From NCBI RefSeq assembly GCF_007197575.1, contig NZ_CP041616.1, positions 1,116,001 through 1,180,000 on the forward strand: a stretch of DNA of 64,000 bases, given 5' to 3'. Positions 57,141 to 64,000 of this stretch are shown in pieces; the stretch's first letter is position 1, and every line of letters starts with the position of its first letter. The translations under genes were made by a program, and so were the position numbers. A model generated the notes under the pieces. It ran no database searches and was not told where the DNA came from. It saw only the letters and a list, made by a program, of their open reading frames with translations. The stretch comes from Ornithinimicrobium ciconiae. GTDB lineage: Bacteria > Actinomycetota > Actinomycetes > Actinomycetales > Dermatophilaceae.

Positions 57141-57953
57141 TCACTGCCAGATGACAGGAGCCTCCAGGTAGGGGTTCTCGTCCCAGCCGCCGTCGATCTC
57201 ACGCACACCGGTCCAGGCGGCACCGGTGACCTCCTGGCCCTCGGGCGCAAGGGCCACGTCGCAGGTGGTCGAGGTCGCCCCGGTGACAAAGTCCTCGAAA
57301 TAGTCGTTCGGGCACTCGGAGATGCCTGTGCTGATGACGATCAGGCCCTGCGCGGGGCTGCCGTCGTCGAGGATCCCCTCGAAACCGGGCTCGACGTTGG
57401 TGGCGCCCTCGTCCCCCTCGGCATACAGCACCGTGTGCTCGGACATGATGAAGTACGGGGTCATCCCCTCGTACTCCTCCGTGTCATCGAACTGGTCGAA
57501 GAAGGAGGCGTCGCCGGCGACGATCTCGGTCACCGAGGACTCGATGTACCCGAAGGCGTAGTACTCCTCGCCCTCCTCACGCTCCTGGGCGTGCAGCACG
57601 GCGGTCTCGCCGAAGGCCACCTCGGTGCCCGGAGCGGCCGTCTCGAAGTCACCGGCCTCGCCAGTGGTCGCCGGGTCCGCGGTCTCCTGCGCGGCGTCGC
57701 CCACGGGAGCCTCGGTCTCCGTGTCGTCGTCAGCCGGGGCCTCGGTCTCGGTCTGGTCGTCGGCCGTGGCCTCGGTCTCCTCAGCGTCATCGGTGGTCTC
57801 CTCCACCTCATCCACCTGCTCGTCCACCGTCTCCTCAGCGGAGGTCTCCTCGGCGGGCTCCTCCTCGCCCCCGCACGCGGTCAGGACCAGGGCGGCAACG
57901 GCGGCCGCGCTGACCAGGCTGAGGCTGCGTCGGGTGGTGTTGGTGCTCTTCAT
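57141..57953 (-). CDS. Acidic lipoprotein of unknown function
   Basis: 270 residues. Signal peptide with lipobox LTAC (Cys27), then about 75 residues of Glu/Thr/Asp/Ala low complexity (EETVDEQVDEVEETTDDAEE and TETEAP repeats) as a spacer. A folded domain (about 105-270) follows, with AVLHAQEREEGEEYYAFGYI, the cysteines of ISECPNDYFEDF and STTCDVALAPEG, and a W-rich end. The late cysteines may pair. I do not recognise a family. It stands alone, divergent from ychF. Confidence 0.8.
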   Translation of the reverse strand: MKSTNTTRRSLSLVSAAAVAALVLTACGGEEEPAEETSAEETVDEQVDEVEETTDDAEETEATADDQTETEAPADDDTETEAPVGDAAQETADPATTGEAGDFETAAPGTEVAFGETAVLHAQEREEGEEYYAFGYIESSVTEIVAGDASFFDQFDDTEEYEGMTPYFIMSEHTVLYAEGDEGATNVEPGFEGILDDGSPAQGLIVISTGISECPNDYFEDFVTGATSTTCDVALAPEGQEVTGAAWTGVREIDGGWDENPYLEAPVIWQ

Positions 57954-58122
57954 GTCTGTGCTCCTGTGTGTCTCCCCCGGCGGTCAGGGGGTCTCGAACC
58001 GCCATGGAACCGACGGGACCACTCCTCGACCGGTTCCGGACCGGTGGAAACTTTGACGAATCTTGACCATCGGGCACGCAGCGTCAGGAGGTATGCCGTG
58101 GGGCCGGTAGACTCCTGACCCC

Positions 58123-59208
58123 GTGGCACTCACTATCGGAATCGTTGGCCTGCCCAACGTCGGCAAGTCGACCCTCTTCAACGCACTGACCAAGAACACG
58201 GTGCTCGCCGCGAACTATCCGTTCGCGACGATCGAGCCCAATATCGGGGTGGTCCCGCTGGCTGACAAGCGGTTGGACCGCCTCGCCGAGATCTTTGGCA
58301 GCCAGCGGATTCTGCCCGCGCCGGTCAGCTTCGTGGACATCGCGGGCATCGTGCGGGGCGCCTCAGAGGGGGAGGGCCTGGGCAACAAGTTCCTGGCCAA
58401 CATCCGTGAGGCGGATGCGATCTGCCAGGTGGTGCGCGCGTTCGTCGACGACGACGTGGTGCACGTCGATGGCCGAGTCAGCCCGAAGGACGACATCGAG
58501 ACCATCAACACCGAGCTGGTGCTCGCCGACCTGCAGACCCTCGAGTCAGCCGTCCCCAGGCTCGAGAAGGAGGTCAAGGGCAAGAAGACCGACAAGTCCG
58601 TGCTCGACACCGCGCTGGCGGCCCAGCAGGTGCTGGAAGCCGGTGACACCCTCTTCGTCAAGGGTGCCGCTGCTGGGGTCGACATGGACCTGGCCAAGAG
58701 TCTGGGCCTGCTGACGACCAAGCCGTTCCTCTATGTCTTCAACCTGGACGAGGACGGCCTGACTGACACCGCCCTGCACGACGAGCTCGCCGCCCTGGTC
58801 GCGCCGGCCGAGGCGATCTATCTCAACGCCAAGCTCGAAGCCGACCTGGCCGAGTTGGACGAGGAGGAGGCAGCCGAGCTGCTCGAGTCCGTCGGGGTCA
58901 GCGAGCCGGGCATGCTCCAGCTGGCCCGCGTCGGTTTCCAGAACCTGGGTCTGCAGACCTATCTGACTGCCGGTCCCAAGGAGTCCCGGGCCTGGACGAT
59001 CCGCGTCGGCTCGACCGCACCACAGGCCGCAGGTGTTATCCACACCGACTTCCAGCGCGGGTTCATCAAGGCCGAGGTCGTCTCCTTCGAGGATCTCGAC
59101 GCCGCCGGCTCGATGGCCGATGCGCGGGCCGCCGGCAAGGTGCGTATGGAGGGCAAGGACTACGTGATGGCCGACGGTGATGTCGTGGAGTTCCGGTTTA
59201 ACGTCTGA
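58123..59208 (+). CDS. ychF: Ribosome-associated ATPase/GTPase YchF (Obg family)
   Basis: 361 residues, GTG start. G1 GLPNVGKSTLFNALTKN (residues 6-22), the switch region NYPFATIEPNIGVVPLADKR, G3 DIAGIVRGASEGEGLGNKFL, and the NLDE at the usual NxxE/NKxD position that favours ATP. It has a coiled-coil domain and a C-terminal TGS domain (GFIKAEVVSFEDLDAAGSM). It probably binds the ribosome. Gene and context are standard. Confidence 0.97.
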   Translation: MALTIGIVGLPNVGKSTLFNALTKNTVLAANYPFATIEPNIGVVPLADKRLDRLAEIFGSQRILPAPVSFVDIAGIVRGASEGEGLGNKFLANIREADAICQVVRAFVDDDVVHVDGRVSPKDDIETINTELVLADLQTLESAVPRLEKEVKGKKTDKSVLDTALAAQQVLEAGDTLFVKGAAAGVDMDLAKSLGLLTTKPFLYVFNLDEDGLTDTALHDELAALVAPAEAIYLNAKLEADLAELDEEEAAELLESVGVSEPGMLQLARVGFQNLGLQTYLTAGPKESRAWTIRVGSTAPQAAGVIHTDFQRGFIKAEVVSFEDLDAAGSMADARAAGKVRMEGKDYVMADGDVVEFRFNV

Positions 59209-59224
59209 TCTTCCGCTTCTGCGC

Positions 59225-59417
59225 TCTCCTCCTCGGTCGTCGGTGACGGCCTGGGCGGAGCTGTAGTACTGCAGGTCGAATCCGTGACTGCTGAGGCCGA
59301 GGGCCGGGTTGAGGCCCCCGGCTCGACCGTAGTTCGTTGGCTGCCTCGTTGGTCGCGTCGCAGGCGACCGCACGCACACCCTCTGGTGCCGTGCCCCTGC
59401 GTGGCAGCGCGGTCACG
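59225..59417 (-). pseudogene. Possible remnant of an NAD-dependent epimerase-type gene
   Basis: On the minus strand, AGHDVTALPRRGTAPEGVRA and then VACDATNEAANE read like the first Rossmann repeat of extended short-chain dehydrogenases. No glycine-rich start or continuation remains in frame, and the surrounding frames are broken. It lies in the 209 bases between ychF and the next minus-strand gene. This is a weak reading based on short likeness. Confidence 0.35.
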
Positions 59418-59813
59418 TCATGACCCGCGCGGACGGCGTCGAAGGCCCCTGCGCACGGCGTCGAGGGTCGACTCGGGCGAGTCGTTGAAGCAGAGCCGGA
59501 GGCCCGGCTGGCACTCGCGAACCGTGTTGACCACCCGCTCAAAGATCAGCGTGTAGTCGTGGGAGGTCCTGAGGCCCGAACCGATCTCGACGACGTCAAA
59601 TCTTTGCCCAGCGAGGGCTTGCCGGACGGCCGTCTCGGCAGCGTCCGCATCATCTGTGAGCAGGCAGGTGGTGACCTCGAGTCCCGCGGTGCGCAGGTCG
59701 TCCTCGGCATTGCGGAGGCGCACGCGCAGCGTCTCGGCAGACTGGCCGGGCCAGGGGGAGAAGTCGATCACGTCAGGGTCCATCCCGACCTGGAGGACGC
59801 GCGGGCGGACCAT
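59418..59813 (-). CDS. Small hypothetical protein
   Basis: 131 residues beginning MVRPRVLQVGMDPDVIDFSP. It looks like a single alpha/beta domain: PWPGQSAETLRVRLRNAEDD, TTCLLTDDADAAETAVRQAL, FDVVEIGSGLRTSHDYTLIF, and LRLCFNDSPESTLDAVRRGL. The pattern recalls small conserved actinobacterial proteins of unknown role. The Arg-rich last eight residues (LRRRPRGS) may have replaced a normal end. It is divergent from the RpiB-like gene and shares the operator region. Confidence 0.7.
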   Translation of the reverse strand: MVRPRVLQVGMDPDVIDFSPWPGQSAETLRVRLRNAEDDLRTAGLEVTTCLLTDDADAAETAVRQALAGQRFDVVEIGSGLRTSHDYTLIFERVVNTVRECQPGLRLCFNDSPESTLDAVRRGLRRRPRGS

Positions 59814-59885
59814 ATCTGCGACTGTACGCCGACCGCCTCACGGCGACAGCCAGGAGCGGGTGGGAGTACTGTCAGAGTGGCGTCT

Positions 59886-59919
59886 ACTACGCCTCGTAGT
59901 GTTTACTACTGCCTGTAGT
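59886..59919. promoter_or_regulatory. Two tandem copies of the palindrome ACTAC-N5-GTAGT
   Basis: Copy 1 is 59886-59900 (spacer GCCTC) and copy 2 is 59905-59919 (spacer TGCCT). The centres are 19 bases apart. They cover or adjoin a promoter-like pair, TTTACT (59902) and TACGAT (59927), ahead of the RpiB-like gene. The divergent small gene begins 73 bases the other way, so one regulator could control both directions. The regulator is not in the window. Confidence 0.75.
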
Positions 59920-59954
59920 GAAAAAATACGATGGTACGGAGGAGGGCGGCAAGT

Positions 59955-60398
59955 ATGCGCGTAGTCATCGGTTCCCCGGGTAACGGGGCGGCCCTGAAGG
60001 ACGCGATCAAGGAGTTCTTGCAGAGCGATGGGCGGGTCAGCGAGGTGGTTGACCTCTCTGAGGCGGATATCTCCTATCCCGAGGTGTCCTTTCGGGCCGC
60101 GCACGCGGTGGTTGACGGCACGGCGGACCGGGCGGTGCTGGTCTGCGGCACCGGTGTGGGCACCGCGATCGCCGCCAGCAAGGTCAAGGGTGCTCGCGCC
60201 GCGACCGCCCACGACCTGGTCACCGTCAGGGGAGCCGTCGAGAACTATGACGCGCAGATCCTGTGCATGGGACAGAACGTCATCGCGCCCGCTTATGCGC
60301 GGATCCTGGTGGACCTGTGGCTGGACCTGCGGCATGATCCGTCCGGCTTCTACGGACCGAAGGTGCGCGAGATCGCTGAGTTCGAGTCCCGTGCCTGA
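59955..60398 (+). CDS. RpiB/LacAB-family sugar-phosphate isomerase, divergent
   Basis: 147 residues from the ATG behind GGAGGAGGGCGG. The active-site Cys is present in AVLVCGTGVGTAIAASKVKG, with RAATAHDLVTVRGAVENYDA and ILCMGQNVIAPAYARILVDL after it. The family N terminus (GSDHAG in ribose-5-phosphate isomerase B) reads GSPGNG, so the usual Asp-His pair is missing. The substrate may therefore differ from ribose-5-phosphate. It is the first gene of the candidate four-gene operon, 44 bases from the channel gene. Confidence 0.88.
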   Translation: MRVVIGSPGNGAALKDAIKEFLQSDGRVSEVVDLSEADISYPEVSFRAAHAVVDGTADRAVLVCGTGVGTAIAASKVKGARAATAHDLVTVRGAVENYDAQILCMGQNVIAPAYARILVDLWLDLRHDPSGFYGPKVREIAEFESRA

Positions 60399-60442
60399 CC
60401 GGCCAGGACGGACCAGGTCCACAGCGGACCCCGGAGAATGGC

Positions 60443-61348
60443 GTGAGTAGCGACAGCACGATCCTCACGCCGTCGCAGATGGCGAGGGCTGCAGAGGACG
60501 CAGCCTTCGGGAAGGCCACCAGTCATCAGCTCAAATCCTTCCTGCTGGCCCTGACTGCCGGTGGCTACATCGCGCTCGGTTTTGTCTTCTTCACCACGAG
60601 CCAGGTCGGCGCTGACCAGATGCCGTTCGGTGTCGCCAAGGTCCTGGGGGGCTTTGTCTTCGCCACCGGACTGGCGCTCGTCGTGCTCACCGGTGCCGAG
60701 CTGTTCACCTCCTCGACGTTGACCCTGACGGCTCGGGCTAGCGGTCGCATCACCACGTGGCAGCTGCTGCGCAACTGGGTCGTGGTCTTCGTCGGCAACT
60801 TCATCGGCGCCTTGACCATCGTCGCCCTGGTCTATCTCGGCCGGGTCTGGGAACAGGCAGACGGGGGATGGGGCGCCGTGGTCCTGGACGTGTCGCTGAA
60901 GAAGGTCCACCACGACTTCCTCACCGCGTTCATGCTCGGGATCCTGTGCAACCTGATGGTCTGCCTGGCGATCTGGGCCGCCTACAGCGGCCGGACCACC
61001 ACCGACAAGGTCGTGGCCGTCACGATGCCGATCGCCCTGTTCGTGGCCAGCGGCTTCGAGCACTCGGTGGCCAATATGTTCATGATCCCGCTGGGCATCC
61101 TGGTGCGCTCGTATGCCGGCCAGGACTTCTGGGCCTCCTCCGGCTTGGATCAGGCCGCCTACGGCGACCTGACCTGGGCCAGCTTCCTGGTGGACAACCT
61201 ACTGCCGGTCACGCTCGGCAACATCGTCGGCGGTGGGGTCATGATCGGCGTCCTCTACTGGACGATCTTTCACTTCCTCGACCGCCCCGGGAAGGTCATC
61301 GGCAAGGCCACCGTAGGCACCGACTCAGCCAAAGACACAAAGGAGTAA
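60443..61348 (+). CDS. Formate/nitrite-family (FNT) membrane channel
   Basis: 301 residues with six membrane segments, the pentameric FNT fold for small monovalent anions (formate, nitrite or hydrosulfide). The GTG start gives MSSDSTILTPSQMARAAEDA. Family marks are LKSFLLALTAGGYIALGFVF, LTGAELFTSSTLTLTAR, the central pore region HHDFLTAFMLGILCNLMVCL, and the pore-His loop ASGFEHSVANMFMIPLGILV. Which anion passes cannot be told by eye. It is five bases from the following oxidoreductase, so the two are likely a functional pair. Confidence 0.93.
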   Translation: MSSDSTILTPSQMARAAEDAAFGKATSHQLKSFLLALTAGGYIALGFVFFTTSQVGADQMPFGVAKVLGGFVFATGLALVVLTGAELFTSSTLTLTARASGRITTWQLLRNWVVVFVGNFIGALTIVALVYLGRVWEQADGGWGAVVLDVSLKKVHHDFLTAFMLGILCNLMVCLAIWAAYSGRTTTDKVVAVTMPIALFVASGFEHSVANMFMIPLGILVRSYAGQDFWASSGLDQAAYGDLTWASFLVDNLLPVTLGNIVGGGVMIGVLYWTIFHFLDRPGKVIGKATVGTDSAKDTKE

Positions 61349-61352
61349 GGCA

Positions 61353-62876
61353 ATGGACGGCGATTTCCCCCTGTGGTTGAGGGCGCAGCACCTCCTCAAC
61401 TTCATCCTGATCGGGATGCTCATCCGATCGGGCATCGAGATGCTCTCCTCGTTGCCCCGGCTGTGGTGGCGCAAGGACTGCGCGCCCGGCACCGAGTGGC
61501 TGAAGTTCACCAAGCGTGAGCTGCCCAAGGAGGAGGGTGTCTACACCTCCCTCATGGACGAGAAGTCGCTCCACCCGCTCCTCTCGCTCCCAGGGCGGGA
61601 GAACATCGGCCTGGGCCGTCACTGGCACGGACTGTCGGTGATGTTCTGGGTGCTCAATGGCCTGGTCTACATCATCCTGCTGTTCGCCACCGGGCTCTGG
61701 CAGCGGATCGTGCCGACCTCGTGGGACGTCATCCCGCAGGCGTGGGAGTCCTTGAAGATGTATCTGAGTTTCGAGGTCCCGGACATCAGCCACTTCGAGC
61801 CCTATGACGCGCTGCAGATGCTGGGCTACACCTTCGTGATCTTCATCCTGGCCCCGTTCCAGATGCTGACCGGCGTCGCGATGTCGCCGGCTATCCGCTC
61901 CCGTTTCCCGTGGTACGTCAAGATGTGGGGCGGTCACCAGGGAGCCCGCTCCCTGCACTTCATCGGTCTGGTGATCTTCACCGGTTTCATCGTGATGCAC
62001 GTGTCCCTGGTCTTCCTGGTCCACCGCGACCGCAACATCGTCAACATGGTCTTTGGTGGTGGCGAGGTCACCACCGCGCGGGCTGCCCAGGCGCTGGTCG
62101 TCATGGTCGCGGTCATCGTCGCGGTCATCGTGTTCTGGATCGCGCTGTCCTACTGGTCGCTGGCCGACCGGGTCCGTGCCCAGAAGTTCACCGCTGGTGT
62201 CACCGAGATCGGCCGGAAGATCTTCCTGAACCACCTGCGTCCGCTGGGCGCGAAGAAGAAGGCCTACACCGACAAGGACATCTCCGAGTTCCACTGGACC
62301 AACGGCCTGCCGCCCACCCAGGAGGAGTCGCAGTTGTGGGTCGAGGCCCGAGACAATGACTGGGAGGGCCTGACGATCACCCTCCGCGATGACCTCAACG
62401 ACGTGGAGAAGACGCTGACCGTCGAGGACCTCAAGAAGTTGCCGCGCCACTCCTACGTCGCCACCCACACCTGCATGCAGGGCTGGTCGGCCACCTCCCG
62501 CTGGACCGGGGTACGGCTCACCGACCTGATGGAGGTGCTCGGCCCACGACCAGAGGGCGCCCGCTACCTGTTGACCGAGTCCTACGGCCTGGCCCAGAAG
62601 ATGTATGACAACCGTCCTCGCGAGCCCTTCTACGCCGCCATCGACCTGGAGACGATGGCCGAGGAGGAGTCGATCCTGGCCTACGAGCGCAACGACCACG
62701 ACATCGAGGACTACCTCGGGGCGCCGGCCCGGCTGCGCGTGGAGTCCAACCACGGCTACAAGCACGTCAAGTGGGTCTCCCGGGTGATGTGGGTCCGCGA
62801 CTATGCCGACTACGGTGATGGTCGAGGCGGGACACGAGAGGACTCCGCCCTGCAGGCGTTCAACGGAAGGATCTGA
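61353..62876 (+). CDS. Cytochrome b561-like membrane domain fused to a molybdopterin oxidoreductase domain
   Basis: 507 residues. Residues 1-270 carry four to five membrane segments with candidate heme histidines His13, His90/His92, His202 and His216, like cytochrome b of formate dehydrogenase/MsrQ-type partners. Residues about 305-495 are a sulfite-oxidase-fold domain with the molybdenum Cys374 in YVATHTCMQGWSATSRWTGV, ARYLLTESYGLAQKMYDN, and the C-terminal ESNHGYKHVKWVSRVMWVRD. There is no signal peptide, so the side of the membrane is uncertain. The two parts are usually separate proteins. Electron exchange between a small substrate and the quinone pool is inferred. Confidence 0.88.
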   Translation: MDGDFPLWLRAQHLLNFILIGMLIRSGIEMLSSLPRLWWRKDCAPGTEWLKFTKRELPKEEGVYTSLMDEKSLHPLLSLPGRENIGLGRHWHGLSVMFWVLNGLVYIILLFATGLWQRIVPTSWDVIPQAWESLKMYLSFEVPDISHFEPYDALQMLGYTFVIFILAPFQMLTGVAMSPAIRSRFPWYVKMWGGHQGARSLHFIGLVIFTGFIVMHVSLVFLVHRDRNIVNMVFGGGEVTTARAAQALVVMVAVIVAVIVFWIALSYWSLADRVRAQKFTAGVTEIGRKIFLNHLRPLGAKKKAYTDKDISEFHWTNGLPPTQEESQLWVEARDNDWEGLTITLRDDLNDVEKTLTVEDLKKLPRHSYVATHTCMQGWSATSRWTGVRLTDLMEVLGPRPEGARYLLTESYGLAQKMYDNRPREPFYAAIDLETMAEEESILAYERNDHDIEDYLGAPARLRVESNHGYKHVKWVSRVMWVRDYADYGDGRGGTREDSALQAFNGRI

Positions 62877-63127
62877 TGCCGATGGTGAAGATTGTGTCGA
62901 CGTGCTTTCTCGTGGAGGGCGTCACTGACGACCGCGACACGAAGAAGGCGATGCAGCCCCTGTTCGACATCTTCGCTCAGCAGGGTCTGGGCCAGGCGAC
63001 CTTCGAGATCGTGCCGGGTGAGCCGACGCGCCTGTGGATCAAGCACAAGGACAGCGTCCAGCCCAACCGGGACCTGATCGACCAGGCGCTGGCCGAGGCC
63101 GGTGACTACCGGACCATCGACGGCTAG
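62876..63127 (+). CDS. Small protein in the FNT-oxidoreductase operon
   Basis: 83 residues, coupled to the oxidoreductase by an ATG overlapping its last base. The pattern suggests a beta-alpha-beta-beta-alpha-beta ferredoxin-like fold: MVKIVSTCFLVEGV (strand), DTKKAMQPLFDIFAQQ (helix), GQATFEIV and RLWIKHKD (strands), NRDLIDQALAEAG (helix), YRTI (strand). One cysteine is at residue 10. No family is recognised. A regulator, chaperone or cofactor-handling partner of the oxidoreductase is possible. Confidence 0.8.
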   Translation: MPMVKIVSTCFLVEGVTDDRDTKKAMQPLFDIFAQQGLGQATFEIVPGEPTRLWIKHKDSVQPNRDLIDQALAEAGDYRTIDG

Positions 63128-63145
63128 CCACAGCGCACCGGATCC

Positions 63146-63180
63146 CGTGGACCCCGCCCCCTCAGGGAGCGGGGTCCACG
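63146..63180. terminator. Hairpin closing the FNT-oxidoreductase operon
   Basis: CGTGGACCCCGC at 63146-63157 pairs exactly with 63169-63180 around an 11-base loop. It overlaps the 3' end of the convergent YhhN gene, so it can serve both directions. Confidence 0.85.
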
Positions 63181-63875
63181 GCGTTCACGGACGCCACCTG
63201 CGGGCCACGCCCCACCGGGGCCGGGGCCTCCCGGAGCACCCCCAGCACGATCAGCAGCTGCGCGGCGATATAGGTGAGCATCACCCAGAAACCCTGACCC
63301 GGCAGGTCCCACCAGGGGGCGAAGGCGTTGAGTGCGATCAGGCCGTCCGAGACCAGGAAGAGCGCCCCGCCGGCCCAGACCAGACCATTGAGCCCGGTGG
63401 CCAGCACGGCCATGGTGCCCAGCAGGAGCCCGTAGACCAGGACCGGCACGAGCAGCGCACCGGCGTGCGGCGCACAGGCGAGGATGAGGGCGGCGATCGC
63501 TACGGCATACGGCAGGAGCAGACCCCGCCGCTGGTGCAGCACACTCTGGTGGCGGTGGGGCCAGAACGCCACGATGTAGACGACCTGAGCGACCAGGAAG
63601 AAGCCGACCATGAGCAGGAACGAGATGTCACCCTCAGCCAGGTCCGGTGCGCCGTCACCCAACCAGGAGAATCCGAGGGCGACCAGGGTCAGGGTGACAA
63701 GGCGCCCGCGTGCCGCGCCACGTGTGCGGATCAAGAGGTAGGCGGCGAGGACCGGCATCAGGAACCACTGGGAGGCGCTGGCATAGGCCTCCTGGCCGGT
63801 GAGGTGCCACACCAGGTGCACGGTGGCCAGGGCCAGGAAGACTCTCAGGACGATCCGGGCCGGGGTGCGCGTCAT
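63162..63875 (-). CDS. YhhN-family membrane protein (lysoplasmalogenase-like)
   Basis: 237 residues with about eight membrane segments. YhhN/TMEM86 proteins hydrolyse the vinyl-ether bond of lysoplasmalogens in some organisms. FSWLGDGAPDLAEGDISFLL and LNGLVWAGGALFLVSDGLIA hold the two conserved polar Asp regions. The start is set at MTRTPARIVLRVFLALATVH, as the longer upstream frame has no membrane character. The C terminus lies inside the shared hairpin. Enzyme activity is inferred from family only. Confidence 0.88.
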   Translation of the reverse strand: MTRTPARIVLRVFLALATVHLVWHLTGQEAYASASQWFLMPVLAAYLLIRTRGAARGRLVTLTLVALGFSWLGDGAPDLAEGDISFLLMVGFFLVAQVVYIVAFWPHRHQSVLHQRRGLLLPYAVAIAALILACAPHAGALLVPVLVYGLLLGTMAVLATGLNGLVWAGGALFLVSDGLIALNAFAPWWDLPGQGFWVMLTYIAAQLLIVLGVLREAPAPVGRGPQVASVNAVDPAP

Positions 63876-63941
63876 GCACGCATCGTAGGCGGGCAGCTGG
63901 CCCCGATTGCGGCGGACCAGGTTGTGGGATGGACTGGTCTG

Positions 63942-64000
63942 ATGGCACGCATCGGTTTTCACGCCTCGCACGAGCAGGCCTCGCCACGTCAGTTGCTGCA
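63942..64000 (+). CDS. Flavin/F420-type oxidoreductase, 5' end only
   Basis: The last 59 bases read MARIGFHASHEQASPRQLL, the start of luciferase-like monooxygenase proteins of the group called probable non-F420 flavinoid oxidoreductases (IGFHASHEQ is characteristic). The gene is cut by the window edge. No strong Shine-Dalgarno is seen, and TTGCGG (63907) with TGGACT (63930) is a weak promoter-like pair suggesting a short leader. Confidence 0.7.
   Translation, partial: MARIGFHASHEQASPRQLL

Overview
The window is about 64 kb of a high-GC actinobacterial chromosome. The S10, spc and alpha ribosomal clusters, GTG starts, a LpqY-SugABC-type sugar transporter, an xseA/xseB/ispH/rmuC/ychF neighbourhood and a class II GlpX phosphatase suggest Actinomycetota, probably Micrococcales near Intrasporangiaceae/Ornithinimicrobiaceae (inferred from gene content and protein flavour only). 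It reads as ordinary host chromosome. I see no rRNA, tRNA, insertion sequence, prophage or CRISPR array.

Bases 1-20.2 kb hold the translation block: the 3' end of tuf, a lipoprotein gene, a YceI gene, then rpsJ-rplC-rplD-rplW-rplB-rpsS-rplV-rpsC-rplP-rpmC-rpsQ (S10), rplN-rplX-rplE-rpsZ-rpsH-rplF-rplR-rpsE-rpmD-rplO (spc), secY-adk-map, and infA-rpmJ-rpsM-rpsK-rpsD-rpoA-rplQ (alpha). Several ribosomal proteins carry extensions. The most striking is L4, which ends in an extra small domain resembling the 'sunset' domain. Strong hairpins punctuate the block, including a nested hairpin cluster before rpoA.

Bases 20.2-38.4 kb are mixed housekeeping: a 93-bp tandem repeat, truA, a membrane protein, a divergent EamA exporter/LysR pair, UBP zinc-finger and DksA-like proteins, a cupin, an ABC-F ATPase, a secreted GH13 amylase, an AEC transporter, OsmC, an ArsR-type regulator with a palindromic operator, rplM-rpsI, glmM, a translationally coupled secreted protein joining an SGNH-like domain to three cell-wall-binding (CWB2) repeats, carbonic anhydrase and class I fumarase.

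Bases 38.5-59.2 kb hold a LpqY-SugABC-type transporter facing a PfkB kinase and GlpX, then a DUF4245 protein, a GNAT enzyme, xseB, an NADP/F420-type reductase, xseA, a DUF2804 gene broken by an apparent one-base frameshift, a DUF885 peptidase, ispH, a polar amino-acid ABC transporter behind a structured leader, rmuC, an acidic lipoprotein and ychF.

Bases 59.2-64 kb contain the best candidate for an undescribed system. A divergent RpiB-like isomerase, a formate/nitrite-type channel, a membrane cytochrome b fused to a sulfite-oxidase-type molybdopterin domain and an 83-residue small protein lie in one operon. It sits behind two tandem copies of the palindrome ACTAC-N5-GTAGT and ends at a strong terminator. 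The window closes with a YhhN-family gene and the first codons of a flavin/F420-type oxidoreductase.
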